A program made the translations under genes and the position numbers. The notes beneath the pieces were generated by a model that was not told the DNA's origin, did no database searches, and worked only from the letters and a program-made list of their open reading frames with translations. Positions 15,000 to 25,600 of a DNA stretch of 64,000 nucleotides are shown here, piece after piece. This DNA is from Sphingomonas gilva (GTDB taxonomy: Bacteria > Pseudomonadota > Alphaproteobacteria > Sphingomonadales > Sphingomonadaceae). Every line of letters starts with the position of its first letter. Position 1 is the first letter of the stretch. The stretch lies in the NCBI RefSeq assembly GCF_003515075.1, contig NZ_QWLV01000003.1, forward strand, positions 245,774 through 309,773, given 5' to 3'.

Positions 15000-16517
15000 T
15001 TGTTTCAGCGCCATGAACATGGATTCGGCCAGGCTGGCGGCGCCGCCGCGCTGTCGCTCGACCAGATCTATGTCCCGCACCGTCAGCCCGACACCGCGCT
15101 CGAACGTCTCCGCCGCACCCTCGCCGATACCGACTGGACGCCCGATCTCGGCGCGCGCATCGGCAGCCGCGAATGGTGGCGCGGGCTTGTCACCCTCACC
15201 GCGCTGTGCGGCGCGACGATCGCGCTCGCGCCCGAGATCGGAGAGCCGCTCGCCGGCCCCACGCTGCCGCAGCTGACCGCGTCCGAGTTCGACGAGGCCC
15301 GAGCGCAATCCTTCGCCCCGCTCGCCTGGGGGGGCGACACCGGCCGCCGCATGGGCGCGACCGATGCGGTGGTGCCGCTCGCCGGCACGCCCGAGCGCCC
15401 CTCGATCGAGCTCACCGCGACCTTGGGCCAGGGCGACGGCTTCGCCCGCGTGCTCGAACGCGCCGGCGTCGCGAAGGGCGAGGCGCGCCAGGTGGCCGAT
15501 CTCGTCTCCGCCGCGGTCGCATTGGGCGATATCGCGCCCGGCACGCGCATCGACATCACGCTCGGCCGCCGCGCGCGCCGCAGCGATCCGCGCCCGCTCG
15601 ATCATCTCGCCTTCCGCGCCAGGTTCGATCTCAACCTCGCCGTCGAACGCGTCGGCGGCAGCCTCCAGCTCAAGCGCCTGCCGATCGCGGTCGATCGCAC
15701 GCCGCTGCGCATCCAGGGCCGCGTCGGCGCCAGCCTGTACCGCGCCGCTCGCGCCGCCGGCGCGCCCGCCAAGGCGGTCGAGGCCTATCTGCGCGCGATG
15801 GCGCAGCATGTCCCGGTCAGCCGGATCGGCTCGGACGACCGCTTCGACATCATCGTCGAGCATGCCCGCGCCGAAACCGGCGAGGTCCAGGTCGGCCAGC
15901 TGATCTATGCCGGGCTCGATCGCGGCAGGAAGGACGTTCGCCTGCTGCGTTGGGAGCAGGACGGGCGCAGCCAGTTCTTCGAAGCGTCGGGCGTCGGCGA
16001 GACGCGCGGCCAGATGGTCCGCCCGGTCGGCAATGTCCGCGTCTCGTCCAGCTTCGGCCTGCGCCGCCATCCGGTGCTCGGCTATTCGCGGATGCACAAG
16101 GGCATGGATTTCGCCGCCGCCTATGGCACGCCGATCCGCGCCGCGACCGACGGCACCGTCAGCTTCGCCGGGCGGCACGGCGGCCACGGCAAATATGTGA
16201 AGCTGAAGCACAACGGCTCGATCGCCACCGGCTATGCGCATATGAGCCGCATCGCGGTGAAGTCGGGCCAGCGCGTGCGCCAGGGCCAGGTGATCGGCTA
16301 TGTCGGCTCGACCGGCCTCTCGACCGGCCCGCACCTTCACTACGAGCTCTACAAGAACGGTGTCGCGGTGAACCCCAAATCGGTGAGCTTCACCACCACC
16401 GCCCAGCTGTCCGGCCGCGAGCTGGCCAATTTCAAGTCGAAGCTTTCGAACGTCCTCAACACCCGCGTCGCCGGCGCCGAGGCGCCCGCCGAAAAGGTCG
16501 AGATCGCGGCGCGCTGA
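15000..16517 (+). CDS. M23-family metallopeptidase (LytM domain)
   Basis: A roughly 505-residue envelope protein. A hydrophobic segment (VTLTALCGATIALAPEIGEP) about 80 residues in anchors or exports it. A LysM/OapA-like middle region (FARVLERAGVAKGEARQVAD and on) leads to a C-terminal LytM domain, SSSFGLRRHPVLGYSRMHKG, HKGMDF (HxxxD ligands), YVKLKHNG, and GPHLHYEL (HxH ligand), so the zinc site is complete. Such enzymes cut peptidoglycan cross-bridges or activate amidases. No ATG fits: TTG at 15000 (residue start FQRHEHGFGQ) or TTG at 14919, 27 codons earlier, are the candidates. Confidence 0.87.
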   Translation: MFQRHEHGFGQAGGAAALSLDQIYVPHRQPDTALERLRRTLADTDWTPDLGARIGSREWWRGLVTLTALCGATIALAPEIGEPLAGPTLPQLTASEFDEARAQSFAPLAWGGDTGRRMGATDAVVPLAGTPERPSIELTATLGQGDGFARVLERAGVAKGEARQVADLVSAAVALGDIAPGTRIDITLGRRARRSDPRPLDHLAFRARFDLNLAVERVGGSLQLKRLPIAVDRTPLRIQGRVGASLYRAARAAGAPAKAVEAYLRAMAQHVPVSRIGSDDRFDIIVEHARAETGEVQVGQLIYAGLDRGRKDVRLLRWEQDGRSQFFEASGVGETRGQMVRPVGNVRVSSSFGLRRHPVLGYSRMHKGMDFAAAYGTPIRAATDGTVSFAGRHGGHGKYVKLKHNGSIATGYAHMSRIAVKSGQRVRQGQVIGYVGSTGLSTGPHLHYELYKNGVAVNPKSVSFTTTAQLSGRELANFKSKLSNVLNTRVAGAEAPAEKVEIAAR

Positions 16518-16540
16518 GCCCCGCCGGCTCCGGCGAAAAT

Positions 16541-16685
16541 CCGCTGTCCTACATCGATCGGCTATGTCATGGTCGCGGCAGCTCGTCCGCTCTTCGACAT
16601 TTGCCGGCGTCGTTGTCCTGAAATAAAATTTCGCTCTGACGCAACGGAATTGCAGAACAGCCGCGACTCATGCGACGCAAGGCCT
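16541..16685. repeat. TCCTACAT-module repeat, copy 1
   Basis: A 145-base segment starting CCGCTGTCCTACATCGATCG and ending with GCCGCGACTCATGCGACGCA then AGGCCT. Its two ends match those of 47915-48059, which is exactly the same length, whereas the middles differ. It fills the gap between the 3' ends of the M23 and HerA genes. No protein frame runs through it. The conserved right end could be a terminator or a small RNA on the minus strand; no family was recognised by eye. Confidence 0.72.
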
Positions 16686-16693
16686 GTCGGCGG

Positions 16694-18358
16694 TTACCGC
16701 CCCTGACTCCTCCAGCGGCGAATCACGCGCTCGATGATCGCCTCCTCGCCGCCCTGCTGCTTCCACAGGTCGGAGAAGAGCGGGTCGCTCGAGGCGGGGC
16801 GCTTGACCTCGTCGAGCGTGTCGAGCGCGACGCGGATCGGCACCGCGACGCCCTCGCCGCAGATGATGCATTCGCGGTTCCTGAGCGCCGGGATCGAATC
16901 GAGGAAGCCGCGCGCGCCCTCGGGCATCGCCGCCTTGACATAGGCCTGGTCGCGGTCGTTGTTGAGGCGCATCGCGATGATCGTGCCGCACTGCGACAGC
17001 ACGCCTTCGGCCAGGTCGGACGGGCGCTGCGTGATCAGCCCCAGCGACACGCCGTATTTGCGCCCTTCCTTCGCGATCCGCCCCAGGATGCGGCCGACCG
17101 ACGAACCGTCGGCGTTGCGCTCGTTGGGCACGTAGCGGTGCGCCTCCTCGCAGACCAGCAGGATCGGCCGCTGCGGCTCGTTGCGCGACCAGATGGCATA
17201 GTCGAACACCATCCGCGCCAGCACCGCGACCACTGCGGAGGTGATCTCGGACGGCACGCCCGACACGTCGATGATCGAGATCGGCCGCCCATCGCCGGGC
17301 AGGCGGAAGATGCGCTGCAGGAATCCGGCCATCGTGTCGGCGACCAGCATGCCGGAGAACATGAAGCTGTAGCGCGGATCGGCCTTGATCTCGTCGATCT
17401 TGGTCTTCAGCCGCATATAGGGCGCGCTGTCGCCCGCCTTGTCCATCTTGCCCATTTCCTGGGTGATGATGTTGGTCAGGTCGCTCAGCAGGTAAGGCAC
17501 CGGCGAATCGACCGTCAGCTTGGCGATCTCCTGCCCCACCCGGCTCTTGCCGCGCGCGGCGAGCAGGCATTTGGCGAGGATGTCCGAATCGAGTTGCTTC
17601 TCCGAGCCTTCGGAGGTGACGAACACCTCGACATGCTCCTCGAAGTTCATCAGCCAATAGGGCATCTGCAGGTTGGAGACGTCGTAGATCGCGCCGTTGG
17701 TCTTGAACGCCGCGGCATATTCGCCGTGCGGATCGATCATGACGATGTGGCCTTCGGGGGCGAGATCGCAGATCTTGTGCAGGATCAGCGCGGCGGCGGT
17801 CGATTTGCCGGTGCCGGTCGAACCCAGCAGCGCGAAATGCTTGCCCAGCATCGCATCGATGTAGAGCGCGCCGCGAACGTCGCGCGTCGGATAGACCGTG
17901 CCGACCTCGACATGCGCGCGGTCGTCGGTCGCGTACATCTGCCGCATGTCGGCGTTGCTGACCGGATGGACCACGCAGCCCGGCGCCGGGTAGCGCGTCA
18001 CGCCGCGGCGGAAATTGTACATCTTGCCGGTCAGGCGCTCCTCGTCGCCTTCGCCCAGGAAGTCGATATAGGCGGTGATGCCTTCGGCGCCGTCCTCCAG
18101 CCGCAGCGAACGGATATTGGCGATCAGCCAGACCGATCCGACGCGCATCTTGATCTGGCTGCCGACCTGGCCGCCCATCGCCATCGTCGGGTCGGCGTGA
18201 TCGGCGAGCGCGTCGAGCGCGGCGGGATCGAGCAGCACGCGGGAGGACGAACCCGCGACCTCCACCACCATGCCGATGCCGCGCGCGGTCGCGCCCTGCG
18301 GCGCGCCTTCTTCGGGCGCGTCCCGCGTTTCGATCCGCGCATGGTGCATATCCATCAA
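16694..18358 (-). CDS. HerA-type hexameric ATPase (DUF87, bipolar translocase)
   Basis: A 554-residue HerA/FtsK superfamily ATPase. The N-terminal HAS-barrel-like part (about residues 25-165) is followed by Walker A GSTGTGKST at residues 179-187, IVMIDPHGEYAAAF, Walker B ILLVCEEAHRYVP, and GVSLGLITQRPSDLAEGVLS with a downstream arginine-finger region. HerA proteins pump DNA and in archaea work with NurA nuclease in end resection; no nurA is next to it here. The gene is the last of the minus-strand block beginning with the TSUP genes, 70 bases after TIGR02186, and ends in a convergent gap. Confidence 0.88.
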   Translation of the reverse strand: MMDMHHARIETRDAPEEGAPQGATARGIGMVVEVAGSSSRVLLDPAALDALADHADPTMAMGGQVGSQIKMRVGSVWLIANIRSLRLEDGAEGITAYIDFLGEGDEERLTGKMYNFRRGVTRYPAPGCVVHPVSNADMRQMYATDDRAHVEVGTVYPTRDVRGALYIDAMLGKHFALLGSTGTGKSTAAALILHKICDLAPEGHIVMIDPHGEYAAAFKTNGAIYDVSNLQMPYWLMNFEEHVEVFVTSEGSEKQLDSDILAKCLLAARGKSRVGQEIAKLTVDSPVPYLLSDLTNIITQEMGKMDKAGDSAPYMRLKTKIDEIKADPRYSFMFSGMLVADTMAGFLQRIFRLPGDGRPISIIDVSGVPSEITSAVVAVLARMVFDYAIWSRNEPQRPILLVCEEAHRYVPNERNADGSSVGRILGRIAKEGRKYGVSLGLITQRPSDLAEGVLSQCGTIIAMRLNNDRDQAYVKAAMPEGARGFLDSIPALRNRECIICGEGVAVPIRVALDTLDEVKRPASSDPLFSDLWKQQGGEEAIIERVIRRWRSQGR

Positions 18359-18428
18359 ACCGCCCCAGAAACCATGGTCCCCAAGCGGGCGATGCTTAGT
18401 CCTTGATGGTAAAGATTGCGTTCGCCGC

Positions 18429-19183
18429 TCAGAAGCGGCGGAACAGCGCCCCCGCCGCCCAGCCGAGCGCGAGGCTGAGCGCCACCGCCGCCAGCCCGTA
18501 GGTGACCGACCACTGGTCCGCCGCCGCCGCGACGAAGCGCTCGAAGCCCGATTTGCGGATCTCGATGTCGCGCACCGCCGCCGCCAGCACGCGCCCGTCG
18601 CGGATCAGGAAGGTCTCCGCGGTGAAGCGGCCCACCGGCACGCGCGCCGGGATGTCGATGTTGGCGCGGTAGAGCACGTCGTCGGTGATCTCGACCGATC
18701 CCGGCTCCTCGACGAACAGGCCGGTGCGCTTGCGCAGATCGACCAGCCCCGCGGCGAAGCGCTGCTGCTGTTCGGGGCTGCCCGACGTGATCGGCGACAG
18801 CTGCAGGCTGTCGAGCCCCAGCTCGTAGATCGCGCGGGTGCGCTCGTCGACCAGCTCCCCGATCGGGCGCGAGGAGGCGATGGCGTAGAAGGAGGGGGCG
18901 GAGCGGAAGCGCGCGCTTTCGGCGTTCACCCAGATGCCGGCGACCTTCTGCTTCTCGCGCATCAGCACCGATTGGACCGGGCCCTTGACCACCACGACGA
19001 TGTCCGCGCGGTCGTCGGGCACGCGGCCGCCGGGATAGAGGATCGCGCCGAACAGCAGCAGCTCGGCCCCGGTGAAGCTGTAGATGATCTCGATGTCGCG
19101 CTGCGACACGTCGGGGACCAGCACCGGCTTCGCCTGCCCCATCGCCAGCGGGGCGCACAGCAGCAGCAGGATCGCGCGCAGCC

Positions 19184-19187
<4 letters not shown>
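18429..19187 (-). CDS. TIGR02186-family membrane protein
   Basis: A 252-residue protein with a signal sequence (MRLRAILLLLCAPLAMGQA), a periplasmic beta-rich body (VLVPDVSQRDIEIIYSFTGA, LYPGGRVPDDRADIVVVVKG) and one C-terminal membrane anchor (VTYGLAAVALSLALGWAAGA) ending FRRF. This matches the TIGR02186 family, almost always next to a TauE/SafE-like exporter. Here the ATG overlaps the TSUP stop (ATGA on the minus strand). The pair is thought to work together, with a proposed but unproven role in export of sulfur compounds or other anions. Confidence 0.82.
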
Positions 19188-20098
<911 letters not shown>

Positions 20099-20142
20099 GG
20101 GGCGCGTGAGGGCTTAGCGCGGGCGACGCCCGTGCGGAAGCG

Positions 20143-21165
20143 TCAGAAGTCGGTGCCCAGGGTGAGCGCCGGCCCCGAATCCGGTCGCGCATTGCCGGCG
20201 ACGCGCTGGCGCCATTCGATGCCCAGCCGCACGCGCCGCCGCGCAATGGGAAGTCGCAGCTCGGCGCGTGGACCCACATCCAGCCGCGACAGCCCCGGCT
20301 GCGCCGCGCCCCAGACGCCCGCGCCCAGTGCGAGATCGACCTCGCGCCAGGCCGCGACCGGCCGCATCACGCTCGCAGCGCCGTCGGCGAAGCCGATGCG
20401 CCGGTGAAGACCGATAATCCCCGCCTGGCCATAGGCGTCCAGGCGAAAACCCGCCGCCAGCGGCACATCGCCGACGCCGCCGACCAGCGACAGCGCCGTC
20501 CCCTCGGCCGCGCCGTCCTCGAGCGCGAAACGCTGCTCGAGCGCGGCTCGTACCGGAATGCGCGCGAAGGGTTGCACCTCGACGCCCAGTGCCGCTTCGG
20601 CGCCGCGCGTGCGCAACGGCCGGGACATGCGCCAGAAAAGCGCCGCCGGGGCAGAGCGGATCGGGCGCCAGGACGCGCGCAACCCGGCTTGCGATCCGCC
20701 TAGCGTCCCGCCCGGCGCGAGCGCCGTGCTGCCCTCTCCCCGCGCGACCAGCCAGGCGCTGACCGTCCAGCGCGAACCCGTCGGCCCCGGCACGCGACCG
20801 ATCGGGCTTTGCTGCGTCGGGGTTTCCGCTCGCCCTGGGTCGGGTAAGTCGGCGAACAACGATGCGATCGGGCTCCCGGCGGAGGTGTCGACAGAGGCTG
20901 CCAATGCGCGGGCATCGTGAGGGGCGGCTTCGGGAATGCGGATCGTCACCCGATGCGATCGCGGGGGCAATGCTATCGAAACCCGCGCCGCCTCCGGCTG
21001 GGCGAGCGCGATCACCGCCCTTGCCGTGACCGGCGGGGCCCCGGGCGATCGTATCGCCCCGGCCGTGACCTCCGAAGCATAGGGCCAGAGCAACAGCACG
21101 CGGAAGGTTACCCAGCCGCCGAGCAGCATCGCCATGAAGCGCAAGGGACGGCCGGCAAGGATCAT
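20143..21165 (-). CDS. Putative outer-membrane barrel protein of a glycan unit (NfrA-C-like)
   Basis: A 340-residue protein with one hydrophobic N-terminal segment (FMAMLLGGWVTFRVLLLWPY), a proline-rich middle, and a C-terminal half of alternating polar and apolar residues that ends LTLGTDF with a terminal phenylalanine, the hallmark of outer-membrane beta-barrels. Its start overlaps the stop of the glycosyltransferase gene (ATGA), so the two are made together. This arrangement resembles NfrB with the C-terminal domain of NfrA, which carry out synthesis and export of a surface glycan used by phage N4. The sequence itself shows no recognisable name-giving motif, so the link is contextual. Start chosen at MILAGRPLRF. 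Confidence 0.6.
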   Translation of the reverse strand: MILAGRPLRFMAMLLGGWVTFRVLLLWPYASEVTAGAIRSPGAPPVTARAVIALAQPEAARVSIALPPRSHRVTIRIPEAAPHDARALAASVDTSAGSPIASLFADLPDPGRAETPTQQSPIGRVPGPTGSRWTVSAWLVARGEGSTALAPGGTLGGSQAGLRASWRPIRSAPAALFWRMSRPLRTRGAEAALGVEVQPFARIPVRAALEQRFALEDGAAEGTALSLVGGVGDVPLAAGFRLDAYGQAGIIGLHRRIGFADGAASVMRPVAAWREVDLALGAGVWGAAQPGLSRLDVGPRAELRLPIARRRVRLGIEWRQRVAGNARPDSGPALTLGTDF

Positions 21166-22550
21166 TCGGCGGGCAATGTCCCGGGATAGACATGGCTGGT
21201 CTTGTCCCACACCAGCTCATCACCGCGCAGCATGCGGACGTAGCGCGCCATCGCGTCGCGCGCCGCGCACATCGCGATCACATTGGCGATCAGCGCCCGC
21301 GGGATCGAGCGGACGCCTTCGGCCCAGCCGTAGAATCGCGCGACGATGCCCGCACGGAGCGTCAGCCGCCAGGCCATCAGCGCGCCGTTCGCGGCCAGCA
21401 GCCACCACGGGACCGACAGGGCCACGGTCTCGCCCCCGATCCAGCCGAGCAACTCGGCGACCGCCCACAATAGCGCGCCGCCATAGGCCGCCAGCAGCGC
21501 GAGCACTGCGATGGGCGCGCGCCGGTCGCGCAGCCGCATCCAATTCTCTATGAGTGGACGGCGACGCCAGCCGGACCAACCGACGCGGTCCCAGCCGGCC
21601 AGCGCGATGCCCGTCATCCAGCGCGCCTTCTGCCGCACGGCCTCATCGAGGCTGGCGGGGAAATGCGCGCGCACGGCAACGGGCATGCCGCCGGGCGTCA
21701 CCGGCACATGCGCCAGCATCGCACGCGCGCCATGCCGCGAAAGGGCGAGGCCGAGCTCGTAGTCTTCGGTCAGGCTTTCCGCATCGAACGGCGCGCCGCC
21801 GCGCGCCGCGGCCAGCCGACCGAGCAGCGCCCGATCGATAGCGAAACCGGTGCCGGCAAGCGGCAGCGCCGCGCCCAGCGCCTCGCGCACGACCATCATC
21901 TTGCTGTGCGCCTCTGCGAACTCGTCGACATAATGGCCCGAGATCCAGCGCGACCGGTCATCGACCAGCGGCAGCACCGGCAGCTGAACCACCTCGGCGC
22001 GCTCCAGCAGATGCGCGAAGACGCGCAATTCCCCCGACGATACGACGTCCTCGGCATCGTGCAGCACCACCGCGTCGAATCGCATCCCCGTCGCCGCTTC
22101 GTGCCGCTGGAGCGCGCGCCACATGGCGTTGAGGTTGTCCGCCTTGGTCGTCGGGCCCTGACGGGGATTCAGCGCAAGGACGATGCGCGCATCCTTGTCC
22201 GCGACATCGGCGACCGCATCGCAGGTCGCGACGTCGTTCGGATAGCATCCGACGAAGACGACCAGCCGGCCGCAGGTCAGCCGCGAAAGCGTGGTGCTCA
22301 GCATCTGCGCGATTACCGCGCCCTCATCCCACGCTGGAACGAACATCGCGAAATGGAGGTCGGCGGGAGGAAAGTCGGAAAGCGCCTTGCGCGCATGGCG
22401 GCGATAGACCGTGGCGCGGCGCGTGAGATGGCGGACGATCCAGAACACGTCCACCGCGAGATCGTCGATCCCGCCGATCAGAAACAGGACGGCGGCGAAC
22501 AGCAAAGCTTCGCTCGCGGCCGCCTCGGCCAGCCAGATTGCCCCCTCCAC
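21162..22550 (-). CDS. Family 2 glycosyltransferase, NfrB-like
   Basis: About 462 residues. An N-terminal membrane segment (ALLFAAVLFLIGGIDDLAVD) is typical of the NfrB group. The processive GT2 core shows FVPAWDEGAVI, LNPRQGPTTKADNLNAMWRA, the DxD-like VVLHDAEDVV, ESLTEDYELGL and the QxxRW motif QKARWMTGIALAGWDRV. Several C-terminal membrane helices follow. It lacks the long C-terminal c-di-GMP-binding domain of E. coli NfrB, so any c-di-GMP control would differ. I start it at the GTG at 22550; an ATG at 22646 would add 32 residues and leave only 31 bases to the divergent alpha-2-macroglobulin gene. Confidence 0.82.
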   Translation of the reverse strand: MEGAIWLAEAAASEALLFAAVLFLIGGIDDLAVDVFWIVRHLTRRATVYRRHARKALSDFPPADLHFAMFVPAWDEGAVIAQMLSTTLSRLTCGRLVVFVGCYPNDVATCDAVADVADKDARIVLALNPRQGPTTKADNLNAMWRALQRHEAATGMRFDAVVLHDAEDVVSSGELRVFAHLLERAEVVQLPVLPLVDDRSRWISGHYVDEFAEAHSKMMVVREALGAALPLAGTGFAIDRALLGRLAAARGGAPFDAESLTEDYELGLALSRHGARAMLAHVPVTPGGMPVAVRAHFPASLDEAVRQKARWMTGIALAGWDRVGWSGWRRRPLIENWMRLRDRRAPIAVLALLAAYGGALLWAVAELLGWIGGETVALSVPWWLLAANGALMAWRLTLRAGIVARFYGWAEGVRSIPRALIANVIAMCAARDAMARYVRMLRGDELVWDKTSHVYPGTLPAE

Positions 22551-22677
22551 GGCTCGCCCCCTGTCCCGAGTCGCAAATTGTGTAATTTGCGTAACGAGTT
22601 GGGAGCCAAGAGTCGAACTTTGCTGGACTTTATTCGTGGCGGGCATAGCGTGAGCGCAGGAATCGGGGGGATTGTTC

Positions 22678-25600
22678 ATGCGCCGCCTAGCCGCAATCGC
22701 GCTTATCCTGGCCGGCCTCGCGCCGCTCGTCGCCTCCGCCGATTCGCGCCCGCAGGTGACGATGGCGACGCCCGGCATCGCCGATGGCGCGATCGAGCGG
22801 TTCACCGCACGCTTCTCCGAGGCGATGGCGCCGCTGGGCGATCCGCGCGCGCAGGGGCCGTTCGACGTGCAATGCGCGGTGACGGGCGAGGGGCGCTGGG
22901 CCGACCAGCAGACCTATGTCCATGAATTCGCCGATCCGCTGCCCGGCGGCACGACCTGCACCTTCACCCTGCGCGAAGGCCTGCGCAGCCAGCGCGGCGT
23001 GGACGTGACGGGGCAGCAGCGCTTCACCGTCGATTCGGGCGGGCCGACTGCGCGCGCGGTGATGCCGGCGCGCTATGACGGAGAGATCGAGGAGGACCAG
23101 GTGTTCCTGGTCGCCGCCAATCTCTCCCCCGATCGCGCGTCGGTCGCGGCGAACGCCTATTGCGCGGTCGACGGCATCGGCGAGAAGATCGCGGTCGATG
23201 TGCTCGGCGCCGAGGTGCCGGGCAGGCTGCTCGCCGCGCTTGGCCCCGACCGCTGGCAGGTGCAGAATTTCCTGTCCGAAGCCGGGCTGCCAACGGCGCT
23301 GCCTGAAAACGAAACGCAGCGCGCCCGCGCGCTAGCCAGCGTCACCGCGCTCAAATGCCGCCGCCCGCTGCCACCGGGGCGCGACGTCGCGCTGGTCTGG
23401 TCTGGCCAGATCACCGGCGGCGGGCGTACCGCCGGCGCCGATCAGCGCTTCGACTTCAAGGTGCGCCAGCCCTTCACCGCGCGCTTCGAATGCGGCCGGG
23501 TCAACCCGCAGGCGGGCTGCAACCCGGTGCAGGACGCCTGGGTGCGCTTCACCGCCCCAATCCCGACCGCTGAGGCCGAGGCGATCCGCCTCACCGTCGG
23601 CGAACGCCAGATCGCCCCGACGCTGACCGACGAGGACAAGCGCAAGGCGACGCAAAGCGAGGTCAAGTTCGCAGCACCTCTCCCCGCCAATGTCGGCGCG
23701 CTCTTGAGCCTGCCCGCCGGCATCAAGGACGAAAGCGGCCGCGCGCTCGCCAATGCCGAACGCTTTCCGCTCGCGGTCAAGATCGACGAGGCGCCGCCGC
23801 TAGTGAAGTTCGCCGCGCCTTTCGGCATCCTCGAGGCGAGCGAGGGCGGCGTGCTGCCGGTCACCGTCCGCAACGTCGAGCCCGCGCTCCAGGGCCGCAA
23901 CCTCGCGCTCGGCGGTGAAACGCTGCGCGTCGAGGGGGCGGACGGCGAGATCGCCAAATGGATGCGCGATATCGAGAAGGCCAATCGCAGCGACTATCGC
24001 ACCGAAAAGCGCGGCGGCGAGGACGTCACGGTCAACTATACCGGCGCGACCCCGCTGCTGGGCGCGGCGCGCGGCGAAGCGATCAAGCTCGGCCTGCCGG
24101 GCAAGGGCAAGGATTTCGAAGTCGTCGGTATCCCGCTGGCAAAGTCCGGCTTCTACGTCGTCGAACTCGCCAGCCCGCGGCTCGGCCAGGCGCTGCTCGG
24201 ACGCAAGGCGACGCGCTACGTCACCGCCGGCGCCCTCGTCACCAACCTCTCGGTCCATTTCAAATGGGGCCGCGACGTGTCGATGGCGTGGGTCACCTCG
24301 CTCGATGGCGCGCAGCCGGTCGCGGGCGCGGAGATACGCATCACCGACAGCTGCACCGGCCGCACGCTGGCGCGCGGGCAGAGCGACAGCCGCGGCCGCG
24401 CGACGGTGCGCGGCCTGCCCCAGCCCGAAACCTATGGGACGTGCGAGGGCGAGAACCCCAACGCCCCGCTGATGGTCAGCGCGCGCAAGGGCGGCGATTT
24501 CAGCTTCACCATGACCGGCTGGGGCGAGGGCATCCGCCCCTACGACTTCGACCTGCCCTATGGCTGGGACGAGCGGCCCGAGATCTTCCACACCGTGTTC
24601 GACCGCGCGCTCGTCCGTCAGGGCGAGACGGTCAACATGAAGCATCTCTACCGCCGCCCGGTGGCGACAGGCTTCAGCAGCGAGGGCTTGAGCGGCACGC
24701 TCCGGCTCGCGCATCGCGGATCGGGGACGCAGTTCGAGCTGCCGCTCAAGATCGGTGCGGACGGCATCGGCGAGACGACATGGACCGCCCCCGCGGGCGC
24801 GCCGCAGGGCGATTACGATCTGTCGATCGAGGCGGGCGAGCGGACGATCTGGCCGAACCAGTCGTTCCGGATCGACGAATATCGCCTGCCGACGATGCGC
24901 GCGAGCGTCACCGGCCCCAAGGACGCCCAGGTCCGCCCCAAGTCGGTGCCGGTCGATCTCTATGTCGGCTATCTCGCCGGCGGCGCGGCGTCCAACCTGC
25001 CCGTCTCGGTCCGCACCGCCTGGTTCGAGGCGACCGCGCGGCCGGAGAATTATGAGCGCTTCACCTTCGGCGGCAAAGCGGTCGAGGAAGGCGTCAAGCC
25101 GCTCGACGGCGACGGCGAGGAAGCGCTCGTCCCGCTGCCGCCTACCCAGACCCTGCCGCTCAGCCTCAACGCGCAAGGGACGGCGCGGCAGGCGATCTCG
25201 GTGCCGCAGGCGATCGACACCCGCACCGACATGCTGGTCGAGATGGATTATGAGGACGCCAATGGCGAGGTGCTGACCGCGTCGCGGCGGATCACACTCT
25301 ACCCGGCGGCCGTCCAGCTCGGCATCCGCACCGACGGCTGGATGATGCGCGACGACGATCTGCGTCTGCAGCTGGTCGCGCTCGACACCGCCGGGATGCC
25401 GGTCAGGGGCCAGCGCATCGAGGTCGCGCTCTACAGCCGCGAGATCCTCACCGCGCGCCGCCGGTTGATCGGCGGCTTCTACGCCTATGACAATCGCATG
25501 CGCACGACGCGGATCGACGCAGACTGCTCGGCGACGACCGACGCGCAGGGGCTCGCCTCCTGCACGCTCGATCCCGGGGTCTCGGGCGAGGTCTATGCCG

